Origin: JAYOFM01 sp038117225
GTDB taxonomy: Bacteria > Pseudomonadota > Alphaproteobacteria > Rhodospirillales > Casp-alpha2
DNA length: 45,092 nucleotides
Direction of reading: 5' to 3'
NCBI GenBank assembly: GCA_038117225.1
Contig: JAYOFM010000010.1
Coordinates: 1 to 45,092, forward strand
The position numbers and the translations under genes are program-made. Position 1 is the first letter of the stretch, and each line of letters opens with the position of its first letter. This document shows, piece by piece, positions 39,102 to 45,092 of the stretch. The notes below the pieces were generated by a model. That model made no database searches, had not been told where the DNA came from, and saw only the letters and a program-made list of their open reading frames with translations.

Positions 39102-39424
39102 GGGTCGGGAACCTCGAGATCCATCAGCGGCACATGCTGCTGGCAACCGTAGGCATCGCTTTCGCCGATGGCGCATTGGTCGTGCGGGCGGAAGAACGTG
39201 ACCTTGAGCGCCCGCGCGGCGTCGAAGTGGAACAGCGACGAAATTTGCGATTCCGGGACGCCGAAGGCGGCGGCGATGGCCTTCTCATTGAAGGCGCCGG
39301 AATCGCGGACATGTTCATAGAGGGTCTCGTCATCGAACAGCACGTCGAAGGTGAGTCGGAATGGCCCCGCGTTCTTGGAGCGGATGACAGGGGCGAGTTC
39401 GCGGAGTTTCACCATGCCGGCCAT
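39098..39424 (-). CDS. DUF4387-family protein
   Basis: This 108-residue protein matches DUF4387: KLRELAPVIRSKNAGPFRLTFDVLFDD, then YEHVRDSG, AAFGVPESQISSLFHFDAARALKVTFFRP, and a short tail. In many genomes the domain is fused to or encoded beside AtuA-like proteins, as here, where it starts one base inside the AtuA stop. It is a probable partner of AtuA. The TauD-family gene overlaps its end. Confidence 0.88.
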   Translation of the reverse strand: MAGMVKLRELAPVIRSKNAGPFRLTFDVLFDDETLYEHVRDSGAFNEKAIAAAFGVPESQISSLFHFDAARALKVTFFRPHDQCAIGESDAYGCQQHVPLMDLEVPDP

Positions 39425-40773
39425 CAGCCCACGTCCTCCATTAAGATCGGGAACAGTTCCAGCGGATCGTCGACCTTCATCAGGTGGTAAGCGGAAAATA
39501 CGTAGACCGGCCCGGCGCGCAGGTCCGATGGCGAGTACGGAAATGCCAGATTGCCCGCCGTATTGAAGATACCCGGGTAGGAGTAGTGCAGCAGGTCGCC
39601 CGACAGGTGGTGGCTGGCGGCGTGCGCGGTGTCCCCGTCGGCGGCGACGCAGTCGACCACCAGGCCGAGTTCGTGCGTGGTGATCTCTTGCTCCGGCTCC
39701 AGCACCCGCATGACGCCGTTGCGGCCGTAGCAGTGGAACTCGATCTTCAGCGAGTTGTCCTGGAAGTAGTCGAGGCAGTCGCGGCGCACGGCGTCCAGCA
39801 CTTCGTCGATGCGCCCGATCATGGTCGGGCAGCGAATGCCGGCGATGCAGATGGCGCGATGGCCGGCGATGCGCGCGCCTTCCAGCTTCACCCAGTAGTC
39901 GGCGCCGTGCTCGATGCGCGCGCCCGAGACGCGGACGCTGCGGTCGTCGACCTGCTCGAAGCGGCAGTCGTTGAGGTCCAACGCGTGGCCCGGGCCGGCC
40001 TGGTGGAACGGGTTCTCGCGCTCATACAGCGAATGCGCGGCGATGGACTTGGTGGTGGCGCGGCGGCGCATGTTGCCGGGCTCGACCGTGAAGTGGTCGT
40101 CGGCGACGCGGCCGATCATCACGTCCATGCCGCCCGGGTCGGCGGCCAGCGCGCCGCATTCCAAAATCTTGCCCATGTGCACGGACTGGGCCTCGTCGGC
40201 GCCCTTCCAGATGGGAAAGGCGGAGATGGCGCAGTCGTCGACGGCGCGCCCGGCGATGACCACGTCGGCGCCCTGGGCCAGGGCCTGGGCGATTGGTTCG
40301 TGGCCCATCTGCGCCACCAGGGCGACGGTCTCGTCGAGCAGCTCGTCGGTGAGGTCGAACGAGGCCTCGAAGCGCTGAATTTCATCGTCCGCCAATGCCT
40401 TCTTTGCGCGCTCGATGGGGATATCCGCGTAGATAATAGCGAGCTTGAAACGCAGCCCCTTCTCGGCGGCGATCTCGCGCACGATGCCGGCCATCCAGTC
40501 AACGTGGCGGTTGGTGCCGCCGCCACCGGCGCTGCCGACAACCACCGGGATGCCGGCGCCGCAACCGGCCACCAGCATGGTCGTCAGTTCCTTCTTGATG
40601 GATAGCCGCGGCACCAGCGGCTCGCCGGAGCCCAGGTAGTGCGGCCCCGGATCGGTGGAACCGGAATCCACGGCGATCACCTGCGGCCCCATGCCCATGG
40701 CTCGGGTGAAGGCATCGCTGTCGAAGCCGTAACCAAGTGAGCCGGTCGGCGTGAGGACGGTAATCTCGGTCAC
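39424..40773 (-). CDS. AtuA-like acyclic terpene utilisation family protein (DUF1446)
   Basis: This 449-residue protein has family landmarks: VIAVDSGSTDPGPHYLGSG, GIPVVVGSAGGGGTNRHVDWM, ADVVIAGRAVDDCAISAFP and AHSLYERENPFHQAGP. AtuA is needed for growth of Pseudomonas on acyclic terpenes; its reaction is not settled. The start is GTG at 40773 with GGAGAAGG upstream, overlapping the DUF35 stop (GTGA). It lies with a CoA transferase, thiolase-like protein and DUF35 protein, so it belongs to an acyl-CoA pathway. Confidence 0.87.
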   Translation of the reverse strand: MTEITVLTPTGSLGYGFDSDAFTRAMGMGPQVIAVDSGSTDPGPHYLGSGEPLVPRLSIKKELTTMLVAGCGAGIPVVVGSAGGGGTNRHVDWMAGIVREIAAEKGLRFKLAIIYADIPIERAKKALADDEIQRFEASFDLTDELLDETVALVAQMGHEPIAQALAQGADVVIAGRAVDDCAISAFPIWKGADEAQSVHMGKILECGALAADPGGMDVMIGRVADDHFTVEPGNMRRRATTKSIAAHSLYERENPFHQAGPGHALDLNDCRFEQVDDRSVRVSGARIEHGADYWVKLEGARIAGHRAICIAGIRCPTMIGRIDEVLDAVRRDCLDYFQDNSLKIEFHCYGRNGVMRVLEPEQEITTHELGLVVDCVAADGDTAHAASHHLSGDLLHYSYPGIFNTAGNLAFPYSPSDLRAGPVYVFSAYHLMKVDDPLELFPILMEDVG

Positions 40774-41189
40774 GGTGCCTTCTCCGTAAGGATAAAGGTG
40801 GGAAGAGGATAGCGCGAACGTTCTTCGCCGGTGACCAGGGCCAGCGTCGCGCCCTCGGCGATGTCGGTGCGGTTGTCGCCGACGACGCGGGCCAGCAGTG
40901 ACGGCCCCTCGGGCAGCGACACCTCGGCGAGCACGATGGGGACCTCGTCGAAGAAACTGGGGTGATTGGGCCGGTGCACGTGGGTGAACGACAGCACGGT
41001 GCCGAGACCGCTGGTGGTCAACCAGCCGACATTGTCTGAAAAGCACAGGGTGCAGAACGGCCGCGGATAGAAGTAGACGTGCTGGCAGTCGTCGCAGCGC
41101 TGCACCAGCAGGCTGCCCTCATCGCGCCAGGCTTCCAGGAAGCGCCGGTTGACCGGAGTGACCCTCGGCTGTGGATAATGGGCACTCAT
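40770..41189 (-). CDS. DUF35 zinc-ribbon/OB-fold acyl-CoA-associated protein
   Basis: This 139-residue protein has an N-terminal zinc ribbon (CDDCQ...CTLC) and an OB-fold (GLGTVLSFTHVHRP...VLAEVSLPEGPSLLARVVGD). DUF35 proteins pair with thiolase-like enzymes, as in Ltp2-type aldolases and archaeal mevalonate enzymes. The ATG at 41189 overlaps the thiolase-like stop (ATGA), so the two are made together. A stable complex of the two is expected. Confidence 0.92.
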   Translation of the reverse strand: MSAHYPQPRVTPVNRRFLEAWRDEGSLLVQRCDDCQHVYFYPRPFCTLCFSDNVGWLTTSGLGTVLSFTHVHRPNHPSFFDEVPIVLAEVSLPEGPSLLARVVGDNRTDIAEGATLALVTGEERSRYPLPTFILTEKAP

Positions 41190-42334
41190 GACGCCACCTC
41201 CAGAACCGCGGCCGACGTCGACAGGCCGTGACCATAGCCGACCATGCCGTAGCCGCTGGCCAGGCCGCGCTTGGCGCCCTTGACCTGACGCGCCCCGGCC
41301 TCGCCGCGCAATTGGCAAACCGCCTCGGTGACCAGCATCAACCCGCCGGCCATACCGGCCTGACCGACCGACAGCTGACCGCCACCGGTGTTCAACGGCA
41401 ACGAGCCATCATGGGTCATCGTGTGGGATTCGAGAAACGGACCAACCATCCCCTTATCGCAAAAACCCAGATCTTCCAATTGAATGGCGACCATGATCGG
41501 ATAATCGTCGTAGGCATTGACGAACTGCATGTCGGCGGGACCGTATCCGGCATCGTTCCACAGACGATCGCGATAAAGCGTCCAGCCGCCTTCCAGCGGC
41601 GTGATCTCGCCGGGTGGATGATTGTGGCGCTCGTAGCCGGAAAGAACGCGCACCCCCTTGCCTTTCACCACGCGATCGAGCGGGCCGACGACGATCGCGT
41701 CGGCGCCGGCGCAGGCCATGACGCAGTCAAACAATCTGAGCGGATCGGCGATGGGTCGCGCGTTGAGATAATCGTCCATGGACATGGGTGCGCGCAGCAG
41801 CGCGTTGTCGTTGCGCATGGCGTTGGCGCGCTGATCGACACAAATGCGGCCCAACTGTTCGCGGGTGGTGCCGAAACGATTCATGTGCTTCTGCGTCACC
41901 ATGGCGAACAGGCCGTTGGGGCCGCCGAAGCCGTGCGGCGTCACGTAATCGTGCAGGGCGCCGTTGAGATCATCCATCATGTCGAACAGACCCTGCACGT
42001 CGTAGGCGTCGCCGACGACGACCAGCACGGTTTCCGCCTGCCCCGCCTCGACCGCGCGGATGGCATTGAGCACCGCGGGAATGGGTCCGCCCGAGCCGGC
42101 CGTCACCATGTAGGCCCAACCGACGGAGATGCCGAACTGTTCGGCCAGGGTCACCGCGTTGTCCGGCGGCAATTCGAACGAACCAACGGCGAGCCCGTCC
42201 ATGTCCCGCATGGTCAGCCCGGCACTGGCCAGCGCCCGGCGGGAGGCATCGGCGAGATACCACAGCAGCCCGCGCTCGGGCTTCTTGTCATAGACCGACT
42301 GGCCGTAACCGATAATGCCAACATCGCGCGACAT
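41186..42334 (-). CDS. Thiolase-like protein lacking the catalytic Cys and His (possible Ltp2-type aldolase)
   Basis: The 382-residue protein has the thiolase fold of the SCP2/lipid-transfer group (IIGYGQSVYDKKP, AIRAVEAGQAETVLVVVGD, NAYDDYPIMVAIQLEDLGF, NTGGGQLSVGQAG). The nucleophile position reads YMVTAGSGG without Cys, and the GHP motif reads VGQAG without His. It therefore cannot be an ordinary thiolase. It is coupled to a DUF35 gene, as are Ltp2-type retro-aldolases of sterol side-chain breakdown. It follows the CoA transferase gene by 18 bp. Confidence 0.87.
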   Translation of the reverse strand: MSRDVGIIGYGQSVYDKKPERGLLWYLADASRRALASAGLTMRDMDGLAVGSFELPPDNAVTLAEQFGISVGWAYMVTAGSGGPIPAVLNAIRAVEAGQAETVLVVVGDAYDVQGLFDMMDDLNGALHDYVTPHGFGGPNGLFAMVTQKHMNRFGTTREQLGRICVDQRANAMRNDNALLRAPMSMDDYLNARPIADPLRLFDCVMACAGADAIVVGPLDRVVKGKGVRVLSGYERHNHPPGEITPLEGGWTLYRDRLWNDAGYGPADMQFVNAYDDYPIMVAIQLEDLGFCDKGMVGPFLESHTMTHDGSLPLNTGGGQLSVGQAGMAGGLMLVTEAVCQLRGEAGARQVKGAKRGLASGYGMVGYGHGLSTSAAVLEVAS

Positions 42335-42352
42335 GGCGGGTGTCTCCTCGCT

Positions 42353-43570
42353 CTAAATAATGCCGTCGGCGCGCAGTGCCGCCTGGCGTGCCTCGGACAA
42401 CCCCAACAGTGTGCCATAAACGTGGCCGTTGTCGGCCCCCGCGTGCTTACCGGTCCAGCGGATGCTGCCGGGGGTGCGCGACAGCTTGGGTACCGGCGCC
42501 GGCATTTTCAGGGTGCCGAGCACCGGATCGGCGATCGCGGCGATCATTTCCCGCGCCCGAATATGGGCATCATCGAACACATCGGCCATCTCGTTGACCT
42601 TGCCGACGATGACCCGATGCCGGGCCATGGTGTCCAACACCGTCTCGGTATCGTTGGCGGCGAACCACGCGGCGACCTCGGCGTCGATGATGTCCCGATG
42701 TGCCGCCCGGTCAGCCATGGTGGTGAAGCGCGGATCGGTCTTCAAATCAGTTCGCCCCATGCCGTCGAGCAATGCCTGGAACAACTGATCCGAACCGATG
42801 GACAGCGCCACGTGGCCACCATCGGCGGTCGGGTAGACATTGCGTGGTACGTCTTCCTGCATCTGATTGCCAACCCGCTGCTTGGCCTCGCCGGTTTGGT
42901 CCCAGCGCAGCACCGCCGTCTCGATGATACGCAGCAACGGTTCATACAGCGCCGTGTCGACGATCTGTCCGCGCCCCGAGCGCCGCCGCTCTTCCAGCGC
43001 CGCCAGCGCACCGAAGGCGGAGAAAATGCCGGCCAGGTAATCGGCCATGGGAAACGGCGACACCATGGGGCCGCGATCCGCATAACCGGTGAACGAGGCC
43101 ATGCCGGCGAAGCATTCAGCGATGGTGGCATAGCCGCCACCGCTGCTCAGCGGTCCCGTCTGGCCATAGCCGGACACACTGACCCACACCGGACCGCCTA
43201 CCGGCGCCGTCAGTTCAGCCGCGTCGAATCCCCAGCGCTGCATGGTGCCAGGGCGGAAATTCTCGATGACGATGTCGGCGCGCTCAATCAACTGCATCGC
43301 CACATCGCGGCCGTCGGGCTTGGCGATGTCGAGGGTGATCACCCGCTTGCCACGCGCCATGGAGCGCCACAACAGTTCCTCGCCGTCCTTGAACGGCGGC
43401 CATTGGCGCAACGCATCGGGACTGCCCGGCTTTTCAGCCTTGATCACCTCGGCGCCAAAATCAGCCAGCATGGTGCCGCAGAACGGCCCCGCCAGCATGG
43501 AACCGAGTTCGACCACACGAATGCCGTCGAGCGGTCCGGCCGGGCTTTCCTTGCTCGTATCGGTCATCAT
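42353..43570 (-). CDS. CaiB/BaiF family (class III) CoA transferase
   Basis: The enzyme moves CoA between acyl groups and probably activates the pathway substrate. It has 405 residues with the N-terminal RVVELGSMLAGPFCGTMLADFGAEVIKAEKP, GKRVITLDIAKPDG, IENFRPGTM and catalytic Asp177 in VSPFPMADYLAG. It is the first gene of the minus-strand catabolic unit, divergent (120 bp) from the CmcJ-like gene. The acyl donor and acceptor are unknown. Confidence 0.93.
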   Translation of the reverse strand: MMTDTSKESPAGPLDGIRVVELGSMLAGPFCGTMLADFGAEVIKAEKPGSPDALRQWPPFKDGEELLWRSMARGKRVITLDIAKPDGRDVAMQLIERADIVIENFRPGTMQRWGFDAAELTAPVGGPVWVSVSGYGQTGPLSSGGGYATIAECFAGMASFTGYADRGPMVSPFPMADYLAGIFSAFGALAALEERRRSGRGQIVDTALYEPLLRIIETAVLRWDQTGEAKQRVGNQMQEDVPRNVYPTADGGHVALSIGSDQLFQALLDGMGRTDLKTDPRFTTMADRAAHRDIIDAEVAAWFAANDTETVLDTMARHRVIVGKVNEMADVFDDAHIRAREMIAAIADPVLGTLKMPAPVPKLSRTPGSIRWTGKHAGADNGHVYGTLLGLSEARQAALRADGII

Positions 43571-43690
43571 CTATGTCCTCCCGCGCCAGATAGCTTATCC
43601 CCGGCACGCCCCCGCGCAACCGCCTATTCGCGACATGGGATAGCGAGGCTGCTAAGCTGTCCGCGCCGACAATCGGGAGTGTAATGTTTC

Positions 43691-44518
43691 ATGGATCGGA
43701 CAAATCACGGGGACGGCGTCATCGAAGCCGATATTCGCTATCTCGCCGACGCCAATACCAAACCGGTGTTCCATGCCCGCCCGGGCGGCGACGGCGAGAC
43801 CACCTACGACGGTGACTACGCGCCACGGCGGGTCCGCATCGCCGATGGCCGTCCCGTCGCCGACAGTTTCGATCTCGACCGGCACGGCTTCGCCCTGGTC
43901 AAGCACGCGACGGCGGTCGGCGACTTCTACGACGATGACGCCATCGCCAGCATATACGAAGCCGAGGTCATCGGTCTGGTGAAACGGGTCACCGGCGCGC
44001 GCGATGTCTCGATCTTCGACCACACGCGGCGCGCCAGTACGGAGGCCGTCCGCAGCGAAAGGAAGGTTCGTGATCCGGCGTCCATCGTCCACAACGATTA
44101 CACCGATCGTTCGGCGGCGCGGCGGCTGCGCGACCACCTGGGCGACGCGGCGGCGGAACCGCTGCTGGCGCGGCGTTATGCCATCATCAATGTCTGGCGC
44201 AGCATCGCCGGGCCGGTGGAAAGCATGCCGCTGGCGCTGTGCGACGCCGCCAGCGTGGCGCCGGAACACCTGATCGCGGCCGAACGCCGGGCCAAGGATC
44301 GCATCGGCGAAATCCAGCACGTGGTCTATGACCCGGCGCACCGCTGGACCTACTTTCCGAAAATGGCCGCCGGCGAGGCGATCCTGATCAAGACCTACGA
44401 TTCGGAAACCGATGGCCGTGCACGGTTCACCATCCATACCGCCTTCGACGACCCGACAACGCCGGCCGACGCGCCGCCCCGCGAAAGCATGGAAACACGG
44501 ACGTTCGCGTTCTTTTAG
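43691..44518 (+). CDS. CmcJ/NvfI-family oxidoreductase
   Basis: This 275-residue protein has the family features: IRYLADANTKPVF start, GFALVKHATAVGDFYDD, HNDYTDRSA (probable iron ligands), YAIINVWRSIAGPVESMPLALCD and FTIHTAFDDP...PRESMETRTFAFF. Relatives include CmcJ of cephamycin synthesis and fungal desaturases/isomerases (the GA4 desaturase group). It is read away from the CoA transferase operon and toward a convergent MFS gene. The substrate is unknown, perhaps linked to the same pathway. Confidence 0.87.
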   Translation: MDRTNHGDGVIEADIRYLADANTKPVFHARPGGDGETTYDGDYAPRRVRIADGRPVADSFDLDRHGFALVKHATAVGDFYDDDAIASIYEAEVIGLVKRVTGARDVSIFDHTRRASTEAVRSERKVRDPASIVHNDYTDRSAARRLRDHLGDAAAEPLLARRYAIINVWRSIAGPVESMPLALCDAASVAPEHLIAAERRAKDRIGEIQHVVYDPAHRWTYFPKMAAGEAILIKTYDSETDGRARFTIHTAFDDPTTPADAPPRESMETRTFAFF

Positions 44519-44524
44519 GATGTA

Positions 44525-45092
44525 TTATTCCGGAACGCCGGGGCCATCATCCTTGGCGCGAGGATCGATCTCGGCAATGCCCGGCGACATCTTGTGCACG
44601 GCGACGAAATTCCCGCGCTCGTCTGGCGGCTGCGACGCGCGGCGGCGCATGCGGTAGTACGCGAACGCGGCGGTCAGCACATGCACGACGGCCGTATAGG
44701 CGAACAGCATGACGTGGCCGAACACGTCGATCACCGCCGAAGCGGCAATCGGGCCGACGATGGCGCCGATGCTGAAGAACAGCAGCAGGCCGCTGGCAAT
44801 GTCGACGAAATCCTCGGGTCCGGCGGAATCATTGGTATGCGCGATGGCAAGCGCGTACAGCGGAAACGCGAAACCACCATAGAGGCACGACAACGCCAGC
44901 AGGGCATTGTTGGAGACGCCGCTGAACAACACCAACGCGACCCCGGTCGCGGCGCCGCCCAGACCAGCGATGATGATCACCCAGCGGCGGTCGATGCGAT
45001 CCGACAATCGCCCCAGCGGCCATTGCAGGATGGCGCCGCCGATGATGGTGGCGCTCATAAAGGTGGCGATCTCCGGCACCGACAGCAGGCTG
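44525..45092 (-). CDS. Major facilitator superfamily transporter (5' part beyond window)
   Basis: The last ~189 residues of an MFS carrier are visible, with about six membrane helices. The conserved loop after helix 8 or 2 reads GRLSDRIDRRW, and SAVIDVFGHVMLFAYTAVVHVLTAAFAYYRMRRR closes the membrane part. The frame stays open to the window end. It is convergent with the CmcJ-like gene, 6 bp from its stop. It may carry the substrate of the adjacent pathway; this is inferred only from position. Confidence 0.82.
   Translation of the reverse strand, partial: SLLSVPEIATFMSATIIGGAILQWPLGRLSDRIDRRWVIIIAGLGGAATGVALVLFSGVSNNALLALSCLYGGFAFPLYALAIAHTNDSAGPEDFVDIASGLLLFFSIGAIVGPIAASAVIDVFGHVMLFAYTAVVHVLTAAFAYYRMRRRASQPPDERGNFVAVHKMSPGIAEIDPRAKDDGPGVPE

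Noticed and set aside
41228..43684. 818-codon open frame on the plus strand
   Set aside because: It is antisense to the thiolase-like and CoA transferase genes and spans their gap; the composition is His/Arg/Gly-rich with no domain.
1..45092. tRNA, rRNA, CRISPR arrays, insertion sequences, phage genes
   Set aside because: None could be supported by reading; no repeated arrays, transposase motifs or cloverleaf sequences were seen.

Overview
The window looks like a GC-rich alphaproteobacterial chromosome segment, most likely Rhodospirillales-like. This rests on a ChpT phosphotransferase, a CheA carrying two CheW-like domains and a receiver domain, heavy use of ATGA start/stop overlaps, and the style of the formate dehydrogenase clusters. 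One run of 100 N marks an assembly join inside a permease gene. I saw no rRNA, tRNA, CRISPR array, insertion sequence or phage gene. Everything comes from reading motifs; no database search was possible.

Layout. 1-3422 (minus): hybrid cheA, then chpT. 3423-8153 (plus): leader and a two-subunit NAD-dependent formate dehydrogenase (fused FdsG+FdsB, then FdsA). 8161-11574: a dipeptidase-like protein with a damaged metal site, a TIM-barrel isomerase-like protein, a zinc alcohol dehydrogenase and a coiled-coil protein. 11719-22053: a 47-aa membrane protein and bidirectional terminator, then a long minus-strand formate dehydrogenase locus. Read in its direction of transcription the locus is fdhD, a GIY-YIG-like gene, mobA, DUF3305, DUF3306, a promoter with a palindrome, TorD chaperone, small Tat protein, fdhA, fdhB, small lipoprotein and fdhC. 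22295-24628: tungstate ABC transporter tupBCA, divergent from fdhD. 24663-26037: NapC-type tetrahaem and dihaem cytochromes under a perfect FNR-type box. 26316-27650: class III adenylate cyclase. 27651-30013: TetR, bicupin, DUF1330 and hydratase operon. 30103-32512: TerC, nitroreductase and an excisionase-HTH/PBP regulator. 32733-36291: polyferredoxin, moaA and a secreted coiled-coil protein. 36416-38253: an unlisted 31-aa membrane ORF and an SLC13-type permease. 38250-45092: a catabolic cluster of TauD, DUF4387, AtuA, DUF35, thiolase-like, CaiB-type CoA transferase, CmcJ-like protein and a truncated MFS gene.

How it fits together. Most of 3.4-36 kb supports formate oxidation. There is a cytoplasmic NAD-linked enzyme and a periplasmic membrane-bound enzyme, with cofactor synthesis (MoaA, MobA), sulfuration (FdhD), folding (TorD), oxyanion uptake (TupABC) and accessory factors. 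The two-subunit enzyme with a fused beta chain resembles tungsten-containing FDH1 of Methylorubrum, which fits the tungstate transporter nearby. Palindromes with a TGG(T/C)ATACCA core lie before three formate/cofactor transcription units, one next to the HTH-PBP regulator. I infer one small regulon, possibly responsive to oxyanion or formate.

The 38-45 kb cluster looks like acyl-CoA catabolism of an unknown, perhaps terpenoid or sterol-side-chain-like, substrate. Its thiolase lacks the usual catalytic Cys and His and sits beside a DUF35 partner, as in Ltp2-type retro-aldolases.
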